Source: Thinopyrum elongatum (Eukaryota; Streptophyta; Magnoliopsida; Poales; Poaceae). From it: DNA of 64,000 nt. A program made the position numbers and the translations under genes. The notes beneath the pieces were generated by a model. It ran no database searches. It was not told where the DNA came from and saw nothing but the letters and a program-made list of their open reading frames with translations. Below, one piece after another: positions 32,601 through 43,066 of this stretch; within the stretch, counting starts at the first letter, position 1, and every line of letters begins with the position of its first letter. The DNA lies in the NCBI GenBank assembly GCA_011799875.1, contig CM022303.1, forward strand, positions 187,154,088 through 187,218,087, written 5' to 3'.

Positions 32601-35108
32601 GTGACCTAAGCCCGGGCCCAGCTGAGTTAAGTGGAAGCGCACTTATGAGATTACGCTTTCAGTTACTGAAAGCGAATTTCTGAAAAGGCGCCTTCAGTCT
32701 CAGCCGCCGGCCGAAGAGGCTATTTAATGGACGTTCACCCGTTAAGGGCTATAGTGAACACTGTTTTGTCCACTATTCTGCTTAATGGATGAACGGCCCT
32801 AACTTCGCGACCGTAACTCCGATTGCGGTAAATCCAACGCCCACGTCTTCAAATCGTCGAGCCTGTTCCGATGGCATCATTTTCATAATGTTTTCACACT
32901 GTGAAAATGACCATTTTGGCCTTGCCCTTCGATCAGCCCCTTCGAGAGGGAAACTTTTCCGGCAAATCTTTCAAGAGAATCGTTGCACTTCCACCCGGCG
33001 TATTCCTTCACCCCCAGGCAAGCCAACCTCTTATCATGAGCTCCGGACTTGCATGATGACTTTGCTTGCACCTGTGTGTTTACCGTAGTATAGCTGTATC
33101 GCCTGTTAGTCTGCACTTGCATATACCTGTTAGGTCATCTGTATCAGATGCTAGCATTACTTTTCATCTAATGTCATGACTTGTTTTCATGTCACATTTT
33201 GCCATGCTAATAATAATATTGTTAATGGCATTATCATGTTAGTACTATGGTTTGATCTCAGGCCATGGTTATCAGTACTATGATCTTGCTATGCTGTTAT
33301 TAAGTGATAGTTCCCGCTTATGATTGTCGATGTAATGATCCAATGATGGAGATGTTGAACTGAATGTATAAACTAAACTTAGTCGGTTGATCTTGAGTCA
33401 CCTGTCCGGGCTTATCCGTGCAACAACATTTGCCAGTATGGGACGGCCTTGACTTGGTCTAGCTTTGTGCTCTCTTATCGGTACCACCAAAGAGGGAAGG
33501 TTATGCGTACGCGCTACCCTGATCAAGTAGGCGGCGATAACCTTGTGAGCCCAGTTGAGTTATTTGCGCGCGGTCCCCATTTGGGACAAGTTGTTTGGCC
33601 ACGACGGTGGCAGGTGTCATGAGGTGACACAGGGGCCACCCAAGGCATGACCCTGGGAGGGTATGATTGTCGGTGGTACGGTAGGAGGGTCACGGGTTAG
33701 GCAGGTTTCGTTGGAGCAACACTGGTCCACCCGAATGGGATCACGAGGTCAGAGCTCCATAGTGTGGGTAAAGTGCGCAACCTCTGCAGAGTGTAAGATC
33801 TATTCGAATAGCCGCGTCCACGGTATTGGAAAGCCCGTCCAGACCTCACTAGGTGGTCAACCGGAATTATGATAAAATTGATGAAAGAACTTGTCTTATG
33901 TTCGGAAGTGCCCAATGGATCATGAGTATTTCGAGGGTTGTGGGACAACCCAGAAGAGAGTAAGTTGGTATTCGGTAACAGTAAGTACTTTAAGCACCTA
34001 ATGTGATCATTGCCATGCTATGTTATGTAGACTATATGCCTGATCCATGTTATGTCATGCTTGATTCATGTTTTCCTATTAATTCCATGCCATGTTTAGA
34101 ATAGATTCTTATATAAGCATAGGGCTTGCTTTGTCATCTGCTTGTTTGGATGCTATGTATTTGGTTGTCTTGCGAGTACATTCAAAGTACTCACCTGGCC
34201 TTGCACGTGGCCAGTTGCAGGAGAAGATTCGTCGTGCTAGATCGTAACCCAGCCAGTCCTGTGAGTTATGGAGTCCAGCCAGACGTCGATGCCGCTGAAC
34301 CAAGACCTCCGCTACCATTTTAGTTAGCCTTGGAGTCATGTAATATTGTTGTAAGCAACAATGTTGTAATACTCCATTACGTTTAATAAAGCCATTTTGT
34401 GCCTGGAATTGCTGTATCATGTCTTTGACGTGCGCCAGGTCTTATCCTGGGACTGGCGTGCGTCGGCCCCCTATCGGGGTGCCACAGTAATCATGTGAAT
34501 TTGGTATTCGTTCGATATTTTAATAATATGTATGTTGTGATTCCCTTAGTTGTGTTATGTGATTGTCGACTACATGACACTTCACCATCTTTGGTCCTAA
34601 GGTAAGGCTTCCGTAAGGGGCTGATTTGAATCCATATGTTTCATGCTATGGTTAGATTTATCTTAGTCCTTCTTTTGTAGTTGCGGATGCTTGAGAGAGG
34701 GGTAATCATAATTGGGAGGCTTGTTCAAGTAAGAACAACACCCAAGCACCGGTCCACCCACATATCAAATTATCAAAGTAGCGAACGCGAACCAAACAAG
34801 CATGATAAAAGTGACTAGATGAAATTCCCGTGTGTCCTCAAGAACGCTTCGCTTATTATAAGAAACCGTTCCGGCCTGTTCGTTGCTACAAAAAGGATTG
34901 GGCCACCTTGCTGCACCTTTGTTACAATTGCTACTTGTTACTCGTTACAAATTACCTTGCTACCAAACTATCTGTTACCGGTAATTTCACTGCTTGCAGA
35001 CAATACCTTACTGAAAAGCGCTTGTCATTTCCTTCTGCTCCTCGTTAGGTTTGACACTCTTACTTATCAAAATGAATATGATTGATCCACTATACTTGTG
35101 GGTCATCA
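29601..35108 (+). repeat. Gypsy-1 3' LTR, split by a solo LTR
   Basis: It starts TGATACATCC and ends GGGTCATCA. Without the 4,067-base solo LTR and one duplication copy it is about 1,436 bases. The part before the insertion carries GC-rich sequence at 29860-29940; the part after resumes at TCATGTGAATTTGG and includes the GCACCGGTCCACCC stretch typical of this wheat gypsy LTR (from memory). Confidence 0.85.
30420..34486 (+). mobile_element. Solo LTR of 4,067 bases, duplication GTAAT
   Basis: It starts TGTAACACCCC and ends GGGGTGCCACA, both within imperfect inverted ends and the TG...CA rule. GTAAT flanks it at 30415-30419 and 34487-34491. There is only one copy and no internal region, so it is a solo LTR left by recombination between two LTRs. 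AATAAAG near 34386 fits a polyadenylation signal in the R/U5 part. It includes a GC-rich section (31750-32640) with long frames but no domain. Grass gypsy elements or LARDs with LTRs of 4-5 kb (Sukkula/Erika type) are candidates; orientation is inferred from the poly(A) signal. Confidence 0.85.
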
Positions 35109-35508
35109 GGAGTTCACCTAGGTCCAGGCCCTCTCTATGGAGGTAAAACCCCACGTTCTGCTCTTGTTTATATTATGAAGGTATCGAAGTACAGAGTTGA
35201 TCTACCTTGAGATCGTAAGTTGTGGTCTAAACCCTAGGGGTACGATGGATGGGTGAATGGATGATCTCTATAGACTAAACCCTCCGACTTATATAGGCAC
35301 CAGGGGTATCTACGGTTACACATGGTCGGTTGCCATCTAAGAATTTACATGCCAAAGATAATCATATATGCTTGAAGTACACGTCTAGTCTTCAGTCGCC
35401 GCACTTTGAGGGCCTCCGGAGTTCTTCCTCCTTAACGGGCTCTGGCGGTCTGGCGCATGCATTACCCCGGCTGGGCTAGGACCCCCTATTCGAGGACACT
35501 GTCAGTAG
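35109..35508 (-). repeat. Partial 3' LTR of a minus-strand gypsy remnant
   Basis: On the minus strand the LTR starts TGACAGTGTCC at 35508, directly after a polypurine tract GGGGGCTAC (35509-35517). A TATA box, CCTATATAAG, lies at 35288-35297 in the same orientation. The LTR is cut at 35108/35109 by the end of Gypsy-1. Confidence 0.7.
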
Positions 35509-35761
35509 CCCCCAAAGTTGTCTTCGAAGCCGAGGGTGACAATCTTCCTTGGATAATGTCTTCGGCTTAGCAGGCAAGTTCCACGTACGTCCTCAGATAG
35601 GTACCATAAGACACTTGCGAGCCTTGCTAATCGGTTATCATTTCCCTTCTTGGCGGAGGTCCGAGCGAGTCCAACTATGTGTAATCAAGATGCGCTTTTA
35701 TTCATCCGAGGTGTTAGCTTACTCGGACCTGAAGACTAGCTTAGGTGAGCTCGACAGTCGA
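35509..35761 (-). other. 3' untranslated region of the minus-strand gypsy remnant
   Basis: Non-coding sequence upstream of the polypurine tract on the minus strand, rich in TTCGGCTT/CGGAGG-like phrases. It is cut by the Helitron at about 35762; sequence after 38764 probably continues it. Confidence 0.5.
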
Positions 35762-35963
35762 TCTATCTATCTATTATATTATTAAAACGATAGAAAACGA
35801 ACGGTAAAGATGTAATACTCGAGAATTGTAATATTTGAACGGTGGAGATTCACCGCTATATTTGTTTCCGTCGATGTGCTAGATTCAATCCGATATTGTA
35901 AAGCAAGTTGGTTTCGTGTACTGTAGGGAAACCGCTTCGTGTGCTGTAGGGAAACCTGCCCAG

Positions 35964-36567
35964 CGGAATTGCCAGAAAAGACCCCCTCCGGATTAAATTG
36001 GCAAAAAAGACTCCCTAGGCCGTGGCGGCAGGCGCGGCAGCCGACACGTGGCACCTGCCGCCACGCCCGGAGGCGGCAACACAGTCACTGTACTGTTCAC
36101 ACTGGAGATGAGAAAAACAATGACGAGGCGAGCGAACAGTACCTGCCGCCTCACGCAGTGGCGGCAGCACTGTTCATGCGCGAGTAAACAGTAACTTCGA
36201 AAACATAAAAAAATATCAGAAAAATTCAAAAAATTCTGAAATTTTACACCCACTTAGAACACTCGATTGTTTTTGCTGCTAAAAAATTCCAGATTTTTCT
36301 GAATTTTTCTGCATTTTTTTTCGATTTTTTTGAAATTACTGTTCACTCACGCGTGAACAGTGCTGCCGCTACTGCGTGAGGCGGCAGGTACTGTTCGCTC
36401 GCCTCGTCATTGTTTTTCTCGTCCCCTGCGTGAACAGTACAATGAACAGTGTTGCCGCCTCCGGGCGTGGCGGCAGGTGCCACGTGTCGGCTGCCGCGCC
36501 TGCCGCCACGGCTCAGGAGGTCTTTTTTGTCAATTTCATCTGGAGGGGGTCTTTTCTGGCAATTCCG
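35964..36567. repeat. Long inverted repeat, arms of about 235 bases
   Basis: The left arm 35964-36198 and right arm 36332-36567 are reverse complements with scattered mismatches; the spacer is about 133 bases and AT-rich. Arm landmarks are GGAATTGCCAGAAAAGACCCC, GCGGCAGCCGACACGTGGCA and CTGCCGCCTCACGCAGT. A transcript would fold into a near-continuous duplex. It may be a foldback MITE nested in the Helitron; no target duplication is clear. Confidence 0.85.
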
Positions 36568-36599
36568 TTGCGCAAGTGGTCCTTTTGTACAAAAAATCC

Positions 36600-38730
36600 A
36601 AGAAAAATTGGACCATCCAGTGGGCAGCGTGAGTCTTTTTCTTGGGAGAAACCCTATTATATTTCACTACTGTGGGCTACCTTTTTTTTTGGATAGTTTT
36701 GTTGGTGGCTATTAGAGTATACACATTACGAAATAATTATAATTGTTCTCATCAGTTCTTCTTGGCAAATACTGTAGTAGATAATTATCTTTTTTTATGT
36801 TCATTTGCATCAGCTTATTAATTTTGTACCAAATAATTTAGTTTCAAATTAAGTTATATTAGTTACACTCAGTCGTATGCATTTTTTGATATTTCTGAAG
36901 ATGCCCGTGTATTCATCTAGCACTTAATTAGTTCTACCATGCATGAACTTTAGTCAAAGAAACAAAGAATCCAAATTACAATTTCATCTCTCCTACGTAT
37001 CCATGGGAGTAATTAATCGTCATTCACGACCACTATCTGATTCGTGCAGCGTGGGACAAACCATTGGAATACCAAAGTAGTACTGTTCCAGTGTATCATG
37101 GCACACCGAACCATCCACGTCGCCTCGCCACTCGCCAGAGATACATGTCTTCAGCGCGCGCCATTTGCATCGGCATGATCTGCCAGTGGGTTCCAGCAGG
37201 TGTAAGATGGAGTACACCAGAATGACCTGGCCGTTCAAGAAATAAGATAAGCAAACGTTGGTTAGTAGGTCAACCTATTAGTGAGTCATTTGGTGTTAGC
37301 GGCCCATGATGCTGGGACTAAATTCCATTATTCCTTAGCGCATTGTAGAGTGCTAAAATTGATTGCATATGGGTGGGGCTGAAGAAGCACCTTACAGGTT
37401 GAAGATGTACATAACCTGCTGCATATCATAATCCGGTGGCGACTTACTGACTTTGCAAATCACGAGGGCCCTATACACATCATTCGATAAAAATATATAT
37501 ATGTACTCTTTCATATAGTACTTAACTAGAAATCACATTTCCATTAGGACATGTACGCGTATCAATTAGACTCTATACTATTATTGATCGATTTCGCCCA
37601 ATTCTCCTTTGTCTATAAAACATCAAAAAATTGATAAATACCATGTGTGGTTATCTTTCGTAAATTGAACCAATACCATTAGATTTTTTATTAGATCTTA
37701 CTCTGGATTTTTTATGTGATTATACTGTACATCAACATTTATGATCAAAGTTTACAATTAGAAAATGTGTCCTTAGATTTCTAAAGTGTGGACTATACAA
37801 CAAGTTGTTTTCATCATGTTATACTCATAAGTTGTACATAAACAACATGGTCCCTGTGATACAGAGTGTCGACATGATCTTGGCCTACTTGGTCACTGAT
37901 AATTATATTGCCATTGATAGGAAAGTGAAATAGGAAAAAGAACATGGGCATGAAATGAAAAAAAAAACAAATTATGATCAAAGTGCCAAGAGAGAACGTG
38001 TTACCAAGATATCATGTCAAGTATGTAACATAATATTTGAATTGTGCTAAAAAGTACAACTCAGTGCAAACAATATTTGAATAATCATGTGCGTGCCAGT
38101 GTAAAAAAAGCCATGTACATGACAAAAAATAAGAATAATTAACAGATGGATGATCGTGCGACAGACAATCATAAATGAAGAATGGGAAACACTATTTCTC
38201 TATATTTGCAAAGGTTTGAAACAAAATTTCATGTAAAGGTTTATAAATCATTTCAGTTGTGCTAAAAAACATATTTTGGAGCAAATCATTTCAGCAGATC
38301 AGACAAAGGTAAGTCTGGCACAAGTAACATGGACACGATTAGATAAATTATAAAGACAAGGTGTGCAAGAATTAGTAGAGAGGTAATGTTTTAGCAATTT
38401 TCAGTGAATACAAATACTTTACAATGATAGGCACACGATGAAGGAAATTGAAGTAAGGATTGCATGTGCGGATGCATCTCGATGCATGGCATTTCCCAAA
38501 CCAAACCTAACAACAATAGCACTAATGATGAGAAAAGGAAGGGAAAAATGACCCAGGATTTTATGAGCGATCAAGACTGGGATGAATCATTATTCAAAAT
38601 TTCTCTTATGTCATGTTATTTTTTTGCATCCAATTTCTTTAGGTCAATGAACCAAATTAAGAAGAAAGCACACAGTCAAAGGGTATATACAAAATAAGCT
38701 AAAAATCAAATTTAAAAGGGTGTGAAAAAT
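36600..38730. other. Helitron interior, mostly AT-rich
   Basis: Largely non-coding AT-rich DNA. The exception is 37020-37225, clearly richer in GC, with a minus-strand reading of about 70 codons (GQVILVYSILHLLEPTGRSC...) after a plausible CAG acceptor near 37225 and ending in a stop at 37020. This looks like a captured terminal exon. I do not recognise its source. Confidence 0.4.
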
Positions 38731-38763
38731 CTAGCCGCGCAAATGTGCGGGTCACCCGGCTAG

Positions 38764-39139
38764 TTACTAATAACTTTATTGGAGCGTCACCACCAATGAC
38801 ATCATGTGTCGGTTATTACTTATTCAACTCGCGGTCCGAGGCAAACCTGTTACTGGCACGTCGTATCAAAACAGAGATCGTGCCCCACATTTTAGGGGAT
38901 ATCATCAATCAATTGTTTCACCCCAAGCGGCCTCAACGACACGATAGACTGAAACGTGGCTATTTTTACGGCGCAAGGGGAGGGACATGTCGCCTTTTAA
39001 TGGCTTAGAAAGAACACGAGGGATCGAATCTAAGTTCCCACGCTCTCCTTCTGCTCCAGCGCCCAAATCCTCCAAACCTTTGCATCTCGAATCTCATCCT
39101 CAAGCCAACAGCTCCTCCCAAGCTTTTGCATCCGCACCT
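38764..39139 (+). promoter_or_regulatory. Upstream region of the Transposase_28-like antisense gene
   Basis: Non-coding stretch between the Helitron and the ATG at 39140, ending in a C/T-rich leader (39030-39130). If the gypsy remnant is on the minus strand, this region should hold the promoter of the plus-strand extra gene. A TATA-like CTATTTTTA lies near 38960 but is weak. Confidence 0.35.
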
Positions 39140-39536
39140 ATGGCGGACGCAGACATGAAAGGGAGGTGGGTGGCCTCCAAGGTCACTGATACCACCATCA
39201 CTAAGCTACGCGCGGCGGGATAATTCCCCGCCGATGCCACCCGCCGGGCTCCAGAGCCCGGCCAGCGCGTCCCCACTCCCAATCCAGGGGAGCGGGTTTT
39301 CTTCATCCCCCACCTCATCCGAGGTCTTGGGTTCCCCCTGCACCCCTTCGTGCGGGGGATTCTTGTTCTTCTATGGGCTGGATTTCCACAACCTAGCCCC
39401 CAACTCCATTCTGCACCTCACTGCTTTCATTATAGTATATGAGGCCTTCTTGCGCGTGGAGCCACACTTTGGCCTATGCCTGAAGACATTCTATGTCAAC
39501 TCGAAGAGCGACGGCGCCGAATTCGCCAAGTGTGGC
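39140..39536 (+). pseudogene. Gypsy extra gene with Transposase_28-like domain, first part
   Basis: ATG 39140 begins MADADMKGRWVASKV. A TAA at 39221-39223 and a frameshift near 39357 break it. The readable motifs PNPGERVFFIPHLIRGLGFPLHPF, then FFYGLDFHNLAPNSILHL and EAFLRVEPHFGL, match the plant 'putative gypsy type transposon' domain (Transposase_28). It is cut at 39536 by an LTR element. Relative to the flanking 3' LTR (35109-35508, minus strand) this gene is antisense and lies between pol and LTR, as described for extra ORFs of Tat-lineage gypsy elements. The function of the domain is unknown. Confidence 0.7.
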
Positions 39537-39706
39537 TGTCGGAGTAATTGACCACGGGTACCCCGAAGACGGCAAGACAATATTTCAAGACATCGGGGCT
39601 AGCAAAGCCCCTCAGTCCGACTGCTCAGGCCGCCCAGGCGGCCCCCTGTCCGACTGCCCGGGCCGACTCGCCACCCGGCCTGCTCCCCGTCCGGCTGCCC
39701 CATCTA
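39537..39706 (+). repeat. Truncated 5' LTR of the non-autonomous element
   Basis: The first 170 bases match 42219-42388 almost without difference, then diverge abruptly at CCGGCTGCCCCA. The TATA-containing remainder of the LTR is missing here, so this copy has no promoter and the element cannot be transcribed normally. Confidence 0.75.
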
Positions 39707-42218
39707 TTACCATCTCGCCTCTGCAGCGCCGGCTCGCAGCAGCATGCTGTGCCGCTCGACGCCCGGCCCCTGCTTTGCTCAGCCTCCGCCCCCGCTACCA
39801 GCCACCGCGGGTCGCCTCGCTCCGCCGCCATACGCACGCGCGGCGTCCAATGACCCCAGCGCTGCATCCATGCGCTCCCAAGCCGCGCATCTGCGCCCTA
39901 GATCCCAGCCGTTCCCGCGCCTGGCCGGGTGTGGCCCGTCGCCGCCTGCACCCGCAGAGCCGGGTCCAGCCCCTTCCGAGCTGCGCCGGGTCCGGCTGCC
40001 CCTGTGCACCCGCGGCTCCGCCCCTGCCGGCTACGCCTCCGCCTGGCTGCGTCGTCCCCGACACCCGCGCCGACTTCGCCCCCGCGTCGGCTGCCCAGCT
40101 CCCGGACTCCGACTGCTCCGCTCCGGCTCCCCACGGCCGCCTCCGCGCGCCGCCCGTTCCGGCCGCCTGCCAGCTTCTTGCATGCCGGCTGCCCGCAACC
40201 CGGACGGCCGGCTCCCCCGCAACCCGGCCCGCCGGCTTCGCCCACAACCCGGCCTGCCTGGCCGGCTGTCGGCTCCCCGCTCGCCTGCTGCCGACTCCCG
40301 CTGTTCGGCTGCCCGTGGCCGGCTGAAAAAGAAAAAGGGGGTGCGTGCATCCGGCTGCCCTGGGTCGGCTGAAGAAGAAAAATACAAACGGCCGGCTGCT
40401 CGCGTGATCCATCCGGCTGCTTGGGCAAGAGAAGAGAGAGAGAAAGGCCGGCTGGGTCAACGCAGGGGCCGGCTGGAAAAATATTGCTGACTGCCCACCC
40501 GGCTGGACAAAAAGAGAAAAAAGAGTCTGACTGCCGGGTCGGTAAAAAGAGACAAAGAAAAAAAAAGATAGGATGCGAGCCGGCTGCTCGCTTCCAGACG
40601 ACCAAAAAAGAGATTCTGGCTGCTCACAGCCGGGCAAAGAGAAGAAAGAAAAAAGTACGTCCGGCTGCCCAAACCCGGCTGACGAGAAAAGGTACGTCCG
40701 GCTGCCCACAGCCGGTCAAAAGAGAAGAAAAGAAAAAATGTCCGGCTGGCCCGTCCGCCTGCTTCGCCACTCGGACGGTCAGCCGTGACCCGCACTGCCG
40801 GCTGAGCCATGCCGGTCGACCGCCTCCTGCTCCGACGCCTGGCCGGCAGGCGAGCCAGCTCGGCCGCCCGTCCGCCTTGATGCCCGTTCGGTCGGACTTG
40901 ACCGGCCGGGACCCCCTTTGAGCACCCGGAGGCTCGAAGGCTTCACCCAGCGGGTGCGCCGACGCACTCCGCGAGCGCCGAGCCGCGCCGGCTGTCTTCG
41001 GCAAACTCCGCCACGGCTGCGCCAAAAGCAATGTGAGCTCCTCACCTGTATGATTTTGCACCACGCAAACACGAATAACCCCGAGCGATGCTCGGGGGGC
41101 AATCTCCGCATTTTATTACAGTTGCATCACTGTTTGCCCCGGCGCCAACCAGAGTAGGCCCGAAGGCTAGCCGCTTGGCCTGAGACGTTCGCTCCCACAG
41201 ACGGCTTAGTAGCGTGCACGGTACCAAAGACTCACTGTTAGTCACAGACTGCAGAGCGGCTGTCTGGCTAGCAAGAGCGAACGCTGGAGGCCACCCACGC
41301 GAAAAACGTCTCAGGAGAAAAAAATGGTTCGGGCGACCCGGCCGTTTGCTTTATGAGTATCTGCTCAGTTAAATCCGCTCCCAGAGTCTGAGTACTGTAC
41401 GCTCCACCCCGTGGCCCACTCTCAGCCACAGACCGCAGAGCGGCTGTCCGGCTAGCGAGAGCGCAAGCCAAAGAGCGGAGGGGACATGAAAAAGATTAAA
41501 GGGGGCTCGGACAAAACCGAGTCGGCACCCTCCGCATAAAACTTGCACTACTAAAAGCAAGCATTTGATATATCTGCGTAGACTAACCTTGTCTTTTCCA
41601 CGATTATCCCCGAGGGGAACCCCCTCCTCGCCCGGAGACTCGGAGGCTGGTTGCAGGCCCGACGCCGGCTGCAACCGGCATCCCACCGCCTGCTTCATCT
41701 GTAGCAAAAACCCTCCGCCCGACTCTTCGAGTCGCCCGGAGGCTACACCCAAATGGTGCGTTGGCGCGCCCCCACTGGAAGCAAGCCGCGCCGGCTGCAG
41801 CCCGCAGCCGGCTATCTTCGACAGCATCAATCGGCGGACCCCGCGTCCGCGCCCGACAGTATCAGTCGGCGGACCCCGTGTCCGCGCGCGACAGCATCAG
41901 TCGGCGGACCCCGCGTCCGCGCTCGACAGCATCAGCCGGCGGACCCCGCGCCCGCGCCCATCAGCCGGCGGACACCGCGTTCGCACCCGGCACCCTCGAC
42001 GCCGCCGTCGGATTCGTCACCAACAACAAGACCCTCCGCCCAACTTTTCCAAAGTTGCCCGGAGGCTACACCCAGCGGGTGCGCTCGCGCGCCCCCGCCG
42101 GAAGCAAGCCGCGATGGTTGCGGCCCGCAGCCGGCCGTCATCAAGCATCTTCTACATCAACACCCGCTAAAGAGCCTCCGCCCAACTTTGCCAAGTTGCC
42201 CAGAGGCTCGGAGGCTAC
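39707..42218 (+). other. GC-rich interior of the non-autonomous element
   Basis: Long open readings occur on both strands (for example 39795-40709 minus, 304 codons; 39493-40326 plus), but they consist of Ala/Pro/Arg or Ser/Phe/Gln-rich low-complexity strings. From 40320 to 40740 CCGGCTG units alternate with A/G-rich tracts. A block with GGAGGCTxxACCCAxxGGGTGCG recurs at about 40927, 41738 and 42061. No protein family recognised. Confidence 0.6.
41822..41990 (+). repeat. 35-base GC-rich tandem repeat, about 4.5 copies
   Basis: The unit has landmarks CAGCATCAGTCGGCGGACCC then CGCGTCCGCGCxCGA. The first four copies are exactly 35 bases; later copies are shortened. The period is not a multiple of three, so it does not encode a repeated peptide. 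Confidence 0.88.
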
Positions 42219-43061
42219 TGTCGGAGTAATTGACCACGGGTACCCCGAAGACGGCAAGACAATATTTCAAGACATCGGGGCTAGCAAAGCCCCTCAGTCC
42301 GACTGCTCAGGCCGCCCAGGCGGCCCCCTGTCCGACTGCCCGGGCCGACTCGCCACCCGGCCTGCTCCCCGTCCGGCTGCCCCAGCCAGCCGGCTGCCGA
42401 TTGCTCCAACCAGTCGGCTGCCCAAAGTCAACCGCTGACACTGACAAGACGGCCGTACCCGGCACTGTTGACAAATAGTAGTGGCGACATCATCTACAGT
42501 GTGCTTGTCCCTGGGCACTATTTTATAAAGTGCACCAGGGACAAGGTAGCATGCACGTCACGTCCACGCCCCCCAGGGGACATGGGGCACCAGCCACCAC
42601 GCCTCAACCATGCCACTAGCTAGCTAGCTACCATACCCACTCCACACTATAAAAGGAGCCAACCATCCATCCATCCAGCCACGACCAGAAGGGCTCCCAC
42701 GCATGAGCACACACATGCTCCCAGACACACACATATCCATTCGGCCACGAGCCATGGGCATAGCCAAGCCACTAGAGCATGCCACATACATGCATATACG
42801 AGATCAGGTGCCCACGGCACTGATCTCAGATACAGCTCCAGGAGCATTTTGTACTACCAGATGTACACTCCACATATATATCCAGACATGCAGGAGTAGG
42901 GGTATTATCTCTTCGGAGAGCCCCGAACCTGGGTAAACTACCGCGTGATACTCGCATACCCGTCCTCGGATATTCCAGCGGCAGTCTTGCCCTCACATTA
43001 AGCCATCCTCTGGCATCTGTCGTCTCGCAACCCCCCCCCTCCCCGTGAGAATACCACCATA
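42219..43061 (+). repeat. 3' LTR of the non-autonomous element
   Basis: An 843-base LTR starting TGTCGGAG, preceded by a purine-rich CAGAGGCTCGGAGGCTAC that can act as the polypurine tract. The TATA box CTATAAAAGG at 42647-42656 is followed by the short CATC repeat at 42660. It ends at 43061 before GTGGC. Confidence 0.8.
42647..42656 (+). promoter_or_regulatory. TATA box in the 3' LTR
   Basis: CTATAAAAGG in the LTR's plus orientation, consistent with an LTR promoter. In the 3' LTR it would drive transcription outward to the right. Confidence 0.6.
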
Positions 43062-43066
43062 GTGGC

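Larger units (their letters stand above)
8486..35108 (+). mobile_element. Gypsy-1: Athila-like LTR retrotransposon, 5' part outside the window
   Basis: Order on the plus strand: end of gag and protease (8486-9672), reverse transcriptase, RNase H and integrase (21707-24481), a long 3' region with a small extra ORF, a polypurine tract and the 3' LTR (29601-35108). Protease-RT-RNase H-integrase is the Ty3/gypsy order; the long region after pol fits the Athila lineage. Three insertions split it: Copia-1 (9678-21701), a TA-flanked element (26428-29096) and a solo LTR (30420-34486). The large CACTA lies on its left. Many in-frame stops and frameshifts make it non-functional. The bases after the LTR, GGAGT, may be its target duplication, but the partner is outside the window. 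Confidence 0.85.
35762..38763 (+). mobile_element. Non-autonomous Helitron with a long internal hairpin
   Basis: The right end reads CCGCGCAAATGTGCGG (a short hairpin with a 4-base loop), then GTCACCCGG, then CTAG at 38760-38763 followed by T. This is the Helitron 3' signature of a subterminal hairpin plus CTRR. The left end lies in a TCTATCTATC... run; TC starts at 35762, 35766 or 35770 are all possible, followed by TATTATATTATTAAAAC, the AT-rich start common in wheat Helitrons. No Rep-helicase gene is present, so it is non-autonomous. It contains a large inverted repeat at 35964-36567 and a GC-rich exon-like patch at 37020-37225. Confidence 0.72.
39537..43061 (+). mobile_element. Non-autonomous LTR element, duplication GTGGC
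   Basis: GTGGC flanks it at 39532-39536 and 43062-43066, and joining the flanks restores the interrupted gene exactly. It begins TGTCGGAGTAATTGACC, and the same sequence recurs at 42219 as the start of the 3' LTR. It ends CACCATA, so the usual terminal CA has changed. The interior (39707-42218) is GC-rich with no gag or pol, only repeated CCGGCTG/GGAGGCT phrases and purine tracts, so it depends on another element's proteins. Confidence 0.82.

Noticed and set aside
32118..32642. Overlapping GC-rich frames on both strands
   Set aside because: They lie within the solo LTR. No motif is seen, and frames are open on both strands because of base composition.
39795..40709. 304-codon minus-strand frame (Ser/Phe/Gln-rich)
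   Set aside because: It is built from alternating CCGGCTG and purine repeats inside the non-autonomous LTR element. It is low complexity and has no homology I recognise.
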